A stretch of 32,466 bases of DNA from Bacteroides sp. GTDB taxonomy: Bacteria > Bacteroidota > Bacteroidia > Bacteroidales > Muribaculaceae. The stretch's first letter is position 1. Every line of letters begins with the position of its first letter. Made by a program: the position numbers and the translations under genes. The stretch spans positions 1 through 32,466 of the forward strand of contig JAAVDX010000019.1 in assembly GCA_014801585.1 (NCBI GenBank), read 5' to 3'. The notes below the pieces were generated by a model that did no database searches, had not been told where the DNA came from, and saw only the letters and a list, made by a program, of their open reading frames with translations. Shown in pieces: positions 24,541 through 32,466 of this stretch.

Positions 24541-24576
24541 AAAAAAGGACGCGCATTCGATGTGCGTCCTTTTTTT
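24541..24576 (+). terminator. Rho-independent terminator, A/T-flanked on both sides
   Basis: AAGGACGCGCAT and ATGTGCGTCCTT pair around TCG, with six A before and a run of seven T after. It would work on both strands and separates the SGNH gene from the GH81 gene, so the latter likely has its own promoter. No clear TAnnTTTG box was found in 24577-24714. Confidence 0.85.
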
Positions 24577-24714
24577 GTGGTCGGTCGGCAATATAATCCG
24601 TGTAGGATGCGTTAATAAATTACAAACTAACTACGAAATTCCAATACTTTCTTAAAAGAGGTTAATCTCAGTACTGTTAACTTACTTACAAGAGGTGAAT
24701 TAAAAGATTGTTAA

Positions 24715-27700
24715 ATGCGAACCAATTTATTCCTTTGGCTGGCCATGGGATGTGTGCCTGCAGCTACATTCGGCCAGACAGTAGAAAGGCTCGGTAAGGG
24801 TTCTTATGCCTCCTTCCCTCCGGCCTACAAGAGCAAGACCGACTCTCATGAAGGATTTAATGCGGGATTTATGATGACCCGTAATATATTCTGCGATGAG
24901 ACTGATGGTCGGCCAATTCCTACCAATGACTGGTGGACCGATATTATCAACAACCGATATTCCGGGGCTCTGTGGAGTTATCCCGCGATGTTGCACACGG
25001 GTGATTATGGAGTGCGCGTGAGTTATCCGTCGTATTGGGCGGATGAGGGAAAAGAGATTAAAAGCCGTAGCTCTCTGAGTGTCTCGGCCGTAGGTTTCAA
25101 TCCCGAAGCTACGATTGCCACGGATTGGCATGATCTCGACGTGACATTCCGCATGCCCGACCGCAAGAATGCGGAGGCAGCGATGCGCGTCACAGCCGCT
25201 CACGGCATCCCATTTACATGGTTTGAATTCGACGGACTGACTCCGATGGTCACTCCGAGTGATACGCCTGTCGTATTTCGCGAGAATAGTTCGAAAGGGA
25301 TTTACGGTGTAAGAATCGGGGATGATCTGTATGGCATCTATTATCCGAAGGGGTGTGAAATTGCAGAGCGTTCCGGCGCGCTTACTTTTCCCGGTGGCAA
25401 CTGGATAGTAGTAGCTCTGCTTACTGAAGAGGATGATCTCGAACGCTTTGCCGAATATGCCCCGGGAGTGGTAAGAGACAGCAGAGTGGGATGGAGATAT
25501 GATCAGGTGGCCGGCGCGGTCGCTACAGATTGGGAGATAACAACAGAGAATCTGCGGAATCCTTCGGAGGGCACGCCGGTAATGCTCGGACTGCTTCCTC
25601 ACGTATATAAATATTCCTCCCGGCTTCCTCAGCAGATGAGCCGACTTGCCTATATGACTCCGCGAGGTGAGATGAGGATGTATGCTGATGTAAGCGGCCG
25701 ATTCAGTTTTGAATATCCCTTCAGCGGAATGATGCCTTACTATGCCGCGCCTTCGGAGGATGCGGAGAATGCCGACGGTTTCCGCAAGGAGGTGATGGAG
25801 ACACTCATGAGGAGTTATGCCGAGGGTGGCGGATTCGGAGCCGATACATACTGGGGAGGCAAGGGACTCGTGCAGATGGCTCTGAATATGACCTTCGCCA
25901 AAGAATGTGGCAATGAGGAGCTTTATCTTACTTCGCGCAAGAAACTTCGGGATGCCTTTGAAAACTGGCTGACGTATACCCCGGGTGAAGACTCCGGATT
26001 TTTCAGTTATTATCCGCGTTGGGGATCGATGCTCGGATTCAACGTTTCCTATGATTCGGATGCCTTCAACGATCATCACTTCCACTATGGTTATTTCACT
26101 TATGCCGCAGCGCTGCTCTGCATGGAAGATGCGGAATTTGCAGCGGATTATGGCGAACTTCTCACTCTTATAGCCAAAGACTATGCCAATTATGATCGCG
26201 AGGACGGCCGCTTCCCGTTTATGCGTACGCTTGATCCCTGGTGTGGCCATTCATGGGCCGGCGGACTTGGAGATGCCGGCAACGATAATGGCAACGGACA
26301 GGAATCTACTTCCGAGGCTATGCAGTCGTGGGGTGGAATGTATCTGTTAGGTGTGGCTTTAGGCGACGACAAGATGCGGGATGCGGGAATCTGGGGCTGG
26401 AGCACCGAAGCGCGCGCGACACGTGAATATTGGTTTGATGTAGATGCGCCCCGGCCGGCCAATGAGGGAGGACGCAAACCCTGGGCCGGTAAAGGCGACC
26501 GACTGGGAAATTACGACTACTCGCAATATAAATACGCCTACAACTCCAATATTACGGGAAAGGGAATCGGCTGGTGGACATGGTTTGGCGGTGATCCGCT
26601 GTTCATGCATGGTATTCAATGGATGCCTGTCTCTCCGGCTCTGGATTATCTTTCATGGGATAATGACTTTGTAGACTGGGCCTACGACGATATGATGTCG
26701 GGGGCTAACAGCACGTTCTCCCACGAATGGTTTACTCCGACTTATAACACTGATAACGGAGATGAGATTCAGCCGCTTGCCGATAATGACTGGGGCAATG
26801 TGACGCTTGCCTATATGCAGCGATCACGTCCGGCGGAGGCAGCCTCGATCTTCAATCGCGCATATAAAGAGGGGCGCCACATAGCTACGGCAGTCTCTAC
26901 AGGGCATATCTCTTACTATCTCATCCATCATCATCTTACGTATGGGGATATTGACAATTCGATAGTGGCTGATCTTCCGACTGCATCGGCCTATCTGAAG
27001 GATGGGGTATATACGTATATGGTCTATAACCCCTACGATGAGGAACGGACGGTGAATTTCCGTCGGTCGGGGGCAACGGTGCGAAGTGTTACGGCACCTC
27101 CGCGCCGACTGACGGCCTTTACGGCTCCGGCCGTGGCTACGTCGGTAGAGATGACTGCTTCCGATGGTCTTATCATTCCTCCCGGAGAGTCGGGTAGCGT
27201 CATAGCGCGCGTGCTTGACCAATATGGGGCTACCGTCGCAAATCCTTCCGCAATTGTATACTCCGTAGACAAGGCGGGAGTTACTGTGAGCGATAAAGGT
27301 GGAGTAAGCGTAGGAGCGAATGTGGCCAAGGGATCGACATTTGTGGTGAGGGCGAATTCGGCAGACCTTACGGCAGAACTTACCTTCACAGTGAATGATC
27401 GACCGGTTGTTTCCGGCTATCATATCTCTAATCTCCCACAGTATATAGAGATCAATCAGCGTGTCGAACCGATTCTGGCTGCCTCTGACCAATATGGAGC
27501 TGAAGTGGCTCCTGAGGTGGCGAAATGGAGAGTAGAGGGAGCGGAAGACAACCTGACATTTACCACAGGCTTTACTCCTGAAACACCGGGACGATATACC
27601 CTTTCCGCCCTTGATGCAGCCGGCAACGCGATATATTCTCAGACGCTGGTAGTTGTGCCGATGCTCCCGGACGTATCGGGTGAAGCTGTCGCACTCTCTT

Positions 27701-29958
27701 CAAGCGAGGAGAATGTAGGGTCGAAGACTGAATATGTCAACGATGGTGATCGCGGTTCGCGATGGGGTAGTGCACACACTGCGAATGAATGGATCATACT
27801 CGATTTCGGACGCGAGATGTATCTTACCTCCGCAACTCCTGATTGGGAGGCTGCATATGGAGCCGACTATGATTTCGAAGTGGCGCATGACGGAGCGACA
27901 CTTGTAGATTTCACAGGTAACTATGCCGGCACACAGAAGACGATCCGCGTGCCTGCCGAAGAGGAATGGACAGTGGCCGCGGAAGTCAGAGGCAATAGTC
28001 ATGCAGGAGAAGTCGCTACGCGGCTTGACAAGAAAGGACGCTATCTGCGTCTGCGAGGAAAAGTGCGCGGTTCGGCTTACGGATATTCTATCCATGAGAT
28101 GGCAGTCAGAGGTATTGCAGCTGATGTGGCCGATAATGAGGTTGTCGGTATTGATTTCGGTCTGCCCGAGGTAGCAGATGAAGGTAAGACGATTACGCTC
28201 AATCCGGTTGCCTATACTCTTTCGGGTGATTCTAGGAAGGTCAATGTGGAATGGACCGCTGACAAAGAAGCCGAATTTAAGGGTAATGACTTCTGTCCGC
28301 TCAGCTATGGCGTATACAACCTGACAGCCCGTACGGCTGACGGACTGAAGGCAGAGGGTTCGCTCTTCGTAAATGAGGGGATACGTGCAGCTTCAATGGT
28401 GCTGAGTCCGGCAGTAGCCGAGGGTATCACCGGTGAGGAAATATCCCTCACACTTTCGGCTTTGAATCAGTTTGGCGGAGAGTATCCTCTCAACGATATG
28501 CCGACAGAGATAGTGATTATTGATAAGACGAGCGGTCGTCCTTTGGCAGATGGCAAGACGACTTACGATCTGGCTACTGCGACATTCCGTTCGGACGTGA
28601 AAGGTAGCTTCACTGTCTCCGTCAATGGCGGTATGGCAACGGCCGAGGTTACAGTCAAGGATATCTCCGAGGCCAATCTCGCTCTCCGCAAGGCTGTGAC
28701 GGCATCGGCCTCTACCGGTGGCAACGACGCCGCTTCAATCAACGACGGTGATATGCAGACTCGTTGGGAGAGTCCGGCAAAAGATGGCCAATGGGTAGAA
28801 ATAGACTTAGGTCAGCCTTTCGTAATCGACAGAACCGTTCTGAATTGGGAGGGAGCGTTTGCCGACGTATATTCTCTCAGCGTATCGATGGATGGCGAAA
28901 ACTGGTGGAAGGTCTATGATTGCTCAAATGGGAAGGGAGGTCAGGAGTCTATCAGTCTGCCACAGATACCGGCCCGTGCAATGCGACTCGATTGTGTGCG
29001 TCGTGGGACAGTATGGGGTAATAGTCTGTATGAATGGGAAATCTATGGCCGGTCGCGCTTCGATACTGACGATGACGGGGAGGCTCCTGTAATTTCTGAA
29101 TTTATCAGCACACCCGGGAATGGCAATGTCAGCGTAGCGCTTGATGCAGTCGATGCATCGGGATATGTATTCGTTCGTTTCGAACTTTGCGACGCCAATA
29201 CCTCTAAAGTACTCGCTACACATACGAGTGTGATTAAGACCGGCGAAACGGCTCGTTGCGAATTTGACAATCTTGGTCATGGCGGACATTATTTTGTTCG
29301 GGGTGTGGCAGAAGATCCGTTTGGTAATTCTACTGATGACACCGTAGCGTTCGAATCCGCATTGGATCTCACGGGTATCAACATAGCACTCAACAAACAG
29401 GCTGAGGCTACTACCTCTGAAAATCAGGGAATAGGTGCGCGATATGCCGTTGACGGTGACTATGCTACGCGCTGGGGTAGCGAATTTAATGATAATGAGT
29501 CGCTGACAGTGGATCTCGGTGATGTGTACAGCCTTGTCGAGATACGCCTTTTCTGGGATGCTACGGCTTATGCTACTGATTATATTGTGGAGGGTTCGGA
29601 AGACGGCAAGGAATTCACGCCAATCTTCAGTCGCTCATCCTGGACAGCTCCGACTGATATCAACGACTGTCGTCGCGATCTATATGATATCCCGGTCAAG
29701 ACCTATGCGCGGTATGTGAGACTGACCGGTCAGCGCCGGGCTACACAGTATGGCACAAGTCTGCGCGAACTGGAGGTATACGCCGATAACGACTTTGATC
29801 GTCTTACGGGAATTGAGGCAATTGATGCAGACTCTGACGCAGATATCCGGATCTATAATCTTCAGGGTCTGCCTGTAGATCAGAATCCCGCAGATCTCCC
29901 TTCCGGTTTCTATATAATCGGCGGAAAGAAAGTAATGATTAATGGAGGAGGTCGATAG
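24715..29958 (+). CDS. GH81 endo-beta-1,3-glucanase, multimodular, T9SS-secreted
   Basis: A 1747-residue protein with a signal peptide (about 1-20). The GH81 catalytic region (about 30-745) shows FNDHHFHYGYFTYAA with D453 and H457, RTLDPWCGHSWAGG (504-517) and NGQESTSEAMQSWGG with E530 and E534. The D/H four apart and E/E four apart match the catalytic residues known for the family, an inverting endo-1,3-beta-glucanase acting on laminarin or fungal beta-glucan. Then come two Ig-like domains (about 810-983), F5/8 type C (CBM32-like) module 1 (988-1137), two Ig-like domains (1141-1320), module 2 (1320-1446), an Fn3-like domain (1456-1556), module 3 (1556-1691) and a T9SS-like C-terminal domain (1700-1747, LPSGFYIIGGKKV). 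Likely exported to the cell surface. The stop overlaps the convergent NERD gene by 20 bases. Confidence 0.9.
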   Translation: MRTNLFLWLAMGCVPAATFGQTVERLGKGSYASFPPAYKSKTDSHEGFNAGFMMTRNIFCDETDGRPIPTNDWWTDIINNRYSGALWSYPAMLHTGDYGVRVSYPSYWADEGKEIKSRSSLSVSAVGFNPEATIATDWHDLDVTFRMPDRKNAEAAMRVTAAHGIPFTWFEFDGLTPMVTPSDTPVVFRENSSKGIYGVRIGDDLYGIYYPKGCEIAERSGALTFPGGNWIVVALLTEEDDLERFAEYAPGVVRDSRVGWRYDQVAGAVATDWEITTENLRNPSEGTPVMLGLLPHVYKYSSRLPQQMSRLAYMTPRGEMRMYADVSGRFSFEYPFSGMMPYYAAPSEDAENADGFRKEVMETLMRSYAEGGGFGADTYWGGKGLVQMALNMTFAKECGNEELYLTSRKKLRDAFENWLTYTPGEDSGFFSYYPRWGSMLGFNVSYDSDAFNDHHFHYGYFTYAAALLCMEDAEFAADYGELLTLIAKDYANYDREDGRFPFMRTLDPWCGHSWAGGLGDAGNDNGNGQESTSEAMQSWGGMYLLGVALGDDKMRDAGIWGWSTEARATREYWFDVDAPRPANEGGRKPWAGKGDRLGNYDYSQYKYAYNSNITGKGIGWWTWFGGDPLFMHGIQWMPVSPALDYLSWDNDFVDWAYDDMMSGANSTFSHEWFTPTYNTDNGDEIQPLADNDWGNVTLAYMQRSRPAEAASIFNRAYKEGRHIATAVSTGHISYYLIHHHLTYGDIDNSIVADLPTASAYLKDGVYTYMVYNPYDEERTVNFRRSGATVRSVTAPPRRLTAFTAPAVATSVEMTASDGLIIPPGESGSVIARVLDQYGATVANPSAIVYSVDKAGVTVSDKGGVSVGANVAKGSTFVVRANSADLTAELTFTVNDRPVVSGYHISNLPQYIEINQRVEPILAASDQYGAEVAPEVAKWRVEGAEDNLTFTTGFTPETPGRYTLSALDAAGNAIYSQTLVVVPMLPDVSGEAVALSSSEENVGSKTEYVNDGDRGSRWGSAHTANEWIILDFGREMYLTSATPDWEAAYGADYDFEVAHDGATLVDFTGNYAGTQKTIRVPAEEEWTVAAEVRGNSHAGEVATRLDKKGRYLRLRGKVRGSAYGYSIHEMAVRGIAADVADNEVVGIDFGLPEVADEGKTITLNPVAYTLSGDSRKVNVEWTADKEAEFKGNDFCPLSYGVYNLTARTADGLKAEGSLFVNEGIRAASMVLSPAVAEGITGEEISLTLSALNQFGGEYPLNDMPTEIVIIDKTSGRPLADGKTTYDLATATFRSDVKGSFTVSVNGGMATAEVTVKDISEANLALRKAVTASASTGGNDAASINDGDMQTRWESPAKDGQWVEIDLGQPFVIDRTVLNWEGAFADVYSLSVSMDGENWWKVYDCSNGKGGQESISLPQIPARAMRLDCVRRGTVWGNSLYEWEIYGRSRFDTDDDGEAPVISEFISTPGNGNVSVALDAVDASGYVFVRFELCDANTSKVLATHTSVIKTGETARCEFDNLGHGGHYFVRGVAEDPFGNSTDDTVAFESALDLTGINIALNKQAEATTSENQGIGARYAVDGDYATRWGSEFNDNESLTVDLGDVYSLVEIRLFWDATAYATDYIVEGSEDGKEFTPIFSRSSWTAPTDINDCRRDLYDIPVKTYARYVRLTGQRRATQYGTSLRELEVYADNDFDRLTGIEAIDADSDADIRIYNLQGLPVDQNPADLPSGFYIIGGKKVMINGGGR

Positions 29959-30913
29959 CGCAGGTGAAGCGACAATCGGGATAACATTCGCATGCGGCGA
30001 AGTCGCCTGAGCGACCGTGGCGGATGATTAGTCTGCCGCCGCAGCGTGGGCAAATTCCGCGTCGGATGCTTCCAAGCGTCTCCTTCTGAACTTTTTTAGC
30101 ATAATGTATGTGATGGCGGCGATCGGAACGACTGTTTCGATTGGCCGCCATTATTCTTTCAGCTATATCATCCATCTCTTCGCGATCGAGAATGTGGGGC
30201 CTGCGCTTAATCTCTGTCGCGAGATCCGGAAGAGTAACTACAATTTTCCGCTCGTCAAGACGGATTTCACGTCCTGTTAGCCATTCGGGAAACCAAGTCG
30301 GCAGCCACGCTGTCCACCAGTGGCGGTTTCGCCGTTCGGAAGGAATGAGCGTCCGGCGGATATGCCGGTCGGGCAGGAGCCGGCGCGGAATTATGATATC
30401 GTCGGCATGCAGGTCGAGTCGCCATGCTTCGGTAAAGACTGTCACTGAGACAAACGTGTCGGTATCAATATCGCGAAGTAATCTGCGCAATGTCCGGATG
30501 TGGCTGACGTTCTGCAAGAGCGGATTATAAAAGCGGCGTATTGAGTCTGAAAGATGCTGTCGCCAGTATTGAGCCTGCTCACTCCCTTCAATCCTGCCGG
30601 CAAGACTTTTGGTCTCTATCACGAATATTCCACGGGTAGATATTAGAATATGATCAATCTGACTTGTACGTTCGGCGCCCGGCCGAGCGGTATCTTTGTA
30701 GGCTGAGGGTGAAGGTAAGAGAATATCATTGAGCAGGATGTTCTCCCGACTGTCGAGAGAGGAAAGCGCGCGAGCTACGGCCTGCTCACCACGTCGCCCC
30801 TTGCGAAGCATCCTGCGACGATGCCACCATCTCTTGACGGCAACCACGCCGATTGCTATTGCCAGGCCGCCCGACAATCCGCAAAATATGCCTATGAGAG
30901 TAATATTATCCAT
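29939..30913 (-). CDS. NERD-domain protein with zinc finger
   Basis: A 324-residue protein: an N-terminal membrane helix (about 3-25), a basic stretch (KRWWHRRRMLRKG), a NERD (nuclease-related) domain (about 38-160) with GRRGEQAVARAL, QIDHILIS and GIFVIETKSL containing the D...E-x-K arrangement of restriction-like nucleases, a middle region without recognised fold, and a C-terminal topoisomerase-type C4 zinc finger (CPRCGG...CECYPDC). It is probably a membrane-tethered DNA-acting protein; the biological role of NERD proteins is unclear. The ATG at 30913 is chosen because the longer frame opens with a TTG inside the -7 box. It is convergent with and overlaps the GH81 3' end by 20 bases. Confidence 0.85.
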   Translation of the reverse strand: MDNITLIGIFCGLSGGLAIAIGVVAVKRWWHRRRMLRKGRRGEQAVARALSSLDSRENILLNDILLPSPSAYKDTARPGAERTSQIDHILISTRGIFVIETKSLAGRIEGSEQAQYWRQHLSDSIRRFYNPLLQNVSHIRTLRRLLRDIDTDTFVSVTVFTEAWRLDLHADDIIIPRRLLPDRHIRRTLIPSERRNRHWWTAWLPTWFPEWLTGREIRLDERKIVVTLPDLATEIKRRPHILDREEMDDIAERIMAANRNSRSDRRHHIHYAKKVQKETLGSIRRGICPRCGGRLIIRHGRSGDFAACECYPDCRFTCAIDLLH

Positions 30914-30922
30914 AAATTTCAG

Positions 30923-30930
30923 CAAAAATA
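30923..30930 (-). promoter_or_regulatory. Promoter (-7 box) for the NERD gene
   Basis: Minus-strand TATTTTTG (30930 down to 30923) fits TAnnTTTG. No good -33 box is visible. The ATG at 30913 lies nine bases downstream, so the leader is at most a few bases. Confidence 0.5.
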
Positions 30931-30973
30931 CAAAAAAATCAACAATTCAGAGAATAGAAACGCTTTAAGAGAG

Positions 30974-31018
30974 TTATTAAATAAAGAAGTTGTCGGCTAC
31001 AACTTCTTTATTTAATAA
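30974..31018. terminator. Perfect 20-bp palindrome, possible bidirectional terminator
   Basis: The arm 30974-30993 and the arm 30999-31018 are perfect reverse complements around CGGCT. The stem is AT-rich at its base and GAAGTTGT at its tip; the base gives T-rich sequence on both strands. It lies between the divergent NERD and pgeF starts, where no transcript should end, so it may instead be a repeat or a leader structure of pgeF. Confidence 0.55.
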
Positions 31019-31033
31019 GATACCTGCTCGAAA

Positions 31034-31807
31034 ATGCTGAGATACAATACTGAAACTATCGCATGTGGTGACCATTTCGTAGCCGGAGTGGTGAGTCCGA
31101 GTTGTGATTCTGTCTCGACTTCCGACATATGTTCGCTTGCTGAGGAAGCTAAAGATTATTATCGTAGTCTTGTGGCGATCCCCCGGCAGACTCATTCTCT
31201 CAATGTCGGAGTAATAGATAAATGGGAAATGTCTTCGGATTTTCCTGCGACTGACGCACTTATTTCCTTTAATCAGAGGGTAGGGGTTGGTGTGCTCACG
31301 GCAGATTGTGTCCCGATTGTTGTATATGCTCCCGATGTTGAGGCTGTGGCTGCGATTCATGCCGGCTGGAAAGGAACGCTGGGCGGAATTGTCGACAATA
31401 CGCTTCGCGTCCTGATCGACAGGGGAGCGGATCCGGCTAAGATGAAAGTAATTTTTGGTCCGTCCGTCAGCGAAAGAGTATATGAAGTGGATTATGACCT
31501 GGGAAGGCGTTTTGAGGAGGCCGGATTCGGGGCATGCGTGAGTTATCCCGTAAATGTCAATGGAAAGAGTGAATCTGCCGGACCTGCATCCATATCCTCT
31601 GAGCCTCCGCGACCTCATGTAGATCTTCAAGGAGTGAATATGGAGCGGTTGCTTAATAATGGTGTGAAGATGGAGAATATACGCCTTTCTGGGCAATGCA
31701 CTCTTTCTTCGCATGATGAAGAGGGTAAATGGCTTTATCCCAGTTACCGGCGCTGCCATACACCTTTACGTCTGCTGACATATATCTGTCCGACGCAGGA
31801 ACTCTGA
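31034..31807 (+). CDS. pgeF: PgeF (YfiH/LACC1 family) purine nucleoside-acting protein
   Basis: A 257-residue cytoplasmic protein of the multicopper-oxidase-like YfiH/YlmD/LACC1 family. The metal/catalytic triad is present: H54 in QTHSLNVG, C92 in TADCVPIV and H109 in IHAGWKG. The end has the family pattern HVDLQGVNMERL and SGQCTLSS...YPSYRR. Members act on purine nucleosides (phosphorylase/deaminase activities are reported for relatives), and PgeF is implicated in peptidoglycan editing in E. coli. The gene is followed after 19 bases by the FKBP gene and is probably cotranscribed with it. An AT-rich palindrome sits just upstream; no clear promoter box is visible. Confidence 0.9.
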   Translation: MLRYNTETIACGDHFVAGVVSPSCDSVSTSDICSLAEEAKDYYRSLVAIPRQTHSLNVGVIDKWEMSSDFPATDALISFNQRVGVGVLTADCVPIVVYAPDVEAVAAIHAGWKGTLGGIVDNTLRVLIDRGADPAKMKVIFGPSVSERVYEVDYDLGRRFEEAGFGACVSYPVNVNGKSESAGPASISSEPPRPHVDLQGVNMERLLNNGVKMENIRLSGQCTLSSHDEEGKWLYPSYRRCHTPLRLLTYICPTQEL

Positions 31808-31826
31808 TTCAATCCAAATATCAAAA

Positions 31827-32231
31827 ATGAAGAATCGCAAAAGTGAATATGCCCGCATTAATGCGGAATGGCTTCAAAAGAAATCTGAAGAACCCGGAGT
31901 AAGCAGACTGCCGGGAGGAGTTCTATATAAAGTAATAGAATCGGGTGATCCGGCCGGAAAGCATCCTGTGGATTCAAGTGTAGTGACGGTAAAATATTCC
32001 GGTCATACGATTGACGGACATGAATTTGACAACAGCGGGACAGGCGTGACGCCTGCATTCCGGTTGCGCGACCTGATAGAAGGTTGGATAATTGCATTGA
32101 AATCCATGGTCCCCGGCGACGAATGGGAAATCTACATCCCTGCCGACAAAGCCTACGGCAAGTACGGCCAACCCGGCATCCCTGCCAACTCCACCCTCAT
32201 CTTCCGCCTTACCCTACTCAGCGTAATGTAA
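31827..32231 (+). CDS. FKBP-type peptidyl-prolyl cis-trans isomerase
   Basis: A 134-residue protein without signal peptide. An N-terminal helix (about 1-25) precedes the FKBP domain (about 30-133): GGVLYKVIESG, SSVVTVKYSGHTIDGHEFDNS, LIEGWIIALKSMVPGDEWEIYIPADKAYGKYG and IPANSTLIFRLTLL. It catalyses proline isomerisation during protein folding. The lack of a signal sequence suggests the cytoplasm, whereas many Bacteroidetes relatives are periplasmic lipoproteins. Last gene of the pgeF operon. Confidence 0.92.
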   Translation: MKNRKSEYARINAEWLQKKSEEPGVSRLPGGVLYKVIESGDPAGKHPVDSSVVTVKYSGHTIDGHEFDNSGTGVTPAFRLRDLIEGWIIALKSMVPGDEWEIYIPADKAYGKYGQPGIPANSTLIFRLTLLSVM

Positions 32232-32300
32232 CCATCCATTGCCATCTCCATTCAATTCGAATCAAATGAGCACTTATAGAAGATTAGGTGCCGACCTATA

Positions 32301-32334
32301 TTTATAGCGAAACTCTCTTTATAGTAGAACTCTC
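32301..32334 (+). repeat. 17-bp tandem duplication
   Basis: TTTATAGCGAAACTCTC (32301-32317) is directly followed by TTTATAGTAGAACTCTC (32318-32334), with 14 of 17 positions identical. It lies in the non-coding tail after the FKBP gene. Confidence 0.65.
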
Positions 32335-32365
32335 TTGAAATCGGAACTTGTCTTTTCCTGATATT

Positions 32366-32466
32366 GGTTGACTGTCCGGAGTCTTAAACCCTGACAAAAG
32401 TTGACTCAGTTAATACTATCCCTATATGGGGTTGACTGTCGTTGTCTTATCCCTGGGAGGGGTTGA
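32366..32466 (+). repeat. Tandem repeat of about 31 bp running off the window
   Basis: GGTTGACTGTC occurs at 32366-32376 and 32430-32440; a weaker unit AGTTGACTCAG starts at 32399 and the next begins GGTTGA at 32461. Unit lengths are therefore 33, 31 and 31 bases, each with a CCCT block in its second half (32389, 32420, 32451). The array continues beyond the window. No spacers or palindromic repeat typical of CRISPR are present. Confidence 0.6.

Noticed and set aside
24727..26250. 507-residue open frame antisense to the GH81 gene
   Set aside because: The sense strand encodes conserved GH81 catalytic motifs over the whole region; the antisense translation is rich in Arg/His/Ile without recognisable domain, as expected for a shadow frame in GC-rich coding DNA.
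30977..31759. 260-residue open frame antisense to pgeF
   Set aside because: pgeF is clear on the plus strand; the antisense frame ends in the palindrome, which makes both strands read a similar NKEVV...NFFI tail.
32366..32466. Possible CRISPR array
   Set aside because: The units are contiguous and degenerate, lack constant repeats separated by unique spacers, and no cas gene is present.

Overview
The window looks like a chromosomal segment of a gut Bacteroidales, most likely a Muribaculaceae (S24-7) relative; the family assignment is inference. Support: many promoters fit the Bacteroidetes pattern TTTG-N19/21-TAnnTTTG, start codons lack clear Shine-Dalgarno sequences, there are several lipoproteins with short lipoboxes, two very large secreted proteins end in type IX secretion (T9SS)-like C-terminal domains, and Bacteroidetes-type families occur (DUF6377 regulator, DUF3791/DUF3990, the long RluA form). 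No rRNA, tRNA, CRISPR array, transposase or phage gene was seen.

Layout. (1) 1-445: a long self-complementary element (1-169) and a terminator, no gene. (2) 446-3523, minus strand: a secreted family 2 glycosidase with beta-glucuronidase signatures followed by a secreted DUF362 protein. (3) 3654-10938: a regulator-like protein and a membrane-anchored Hanks-type Ser/Thr kinase on the minus strand, divergent from a plus-strand run of a TM2 protein, a lipoprotein, a zinc-ribbon membrane protein, another lipoprotein, a polytopic membrane protein and a third lipoprotein. The divergent promoters share a helically phased array of TCAAwTTGA sites, and a related 20-bp array lies at the other end of the kinase gene. 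This is the best candidate for an undescribed system, probably envelope signalling. (4) 11126-12864: a long RluA-type pseudouridine synthase. (5) 12977-13936: an AT-rich three-gene DUF3791-DUF3990-DUF3791 cassette with its own promoter and two 4-base gene overlaps, toxin-antitoxin-like. (6) 13955-18607: an EamA exporter, an acyltransferase-3 membrane protein, a CaCA-type cation/Ca2+ exchanger and a fused MsrA-MsrB. (7) 18724-29958: a DUF6377 regulator, a 1294-residue modular SGNH/carbohydrate-binding protein and a 1747-residue GH81 endo-beta-1,3-glucanase with three discoidin/CBM32-like modules. This is a small beta-glucan locus without SusC/SusD. (8) 29939-32231: a NERD protein, PgeF (YfiH/LACC1 family) and an FKBP-type isomerase. 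(9) 32301-32466: short tandem repeats running off the window end.

A palindromic element of about 200 bp with terminal inverted repeats occurs twice (6138-6333 and 17462-17660), in opposite orientations, each time ending just before a start codon. It looks like a MITE or REP-like family.
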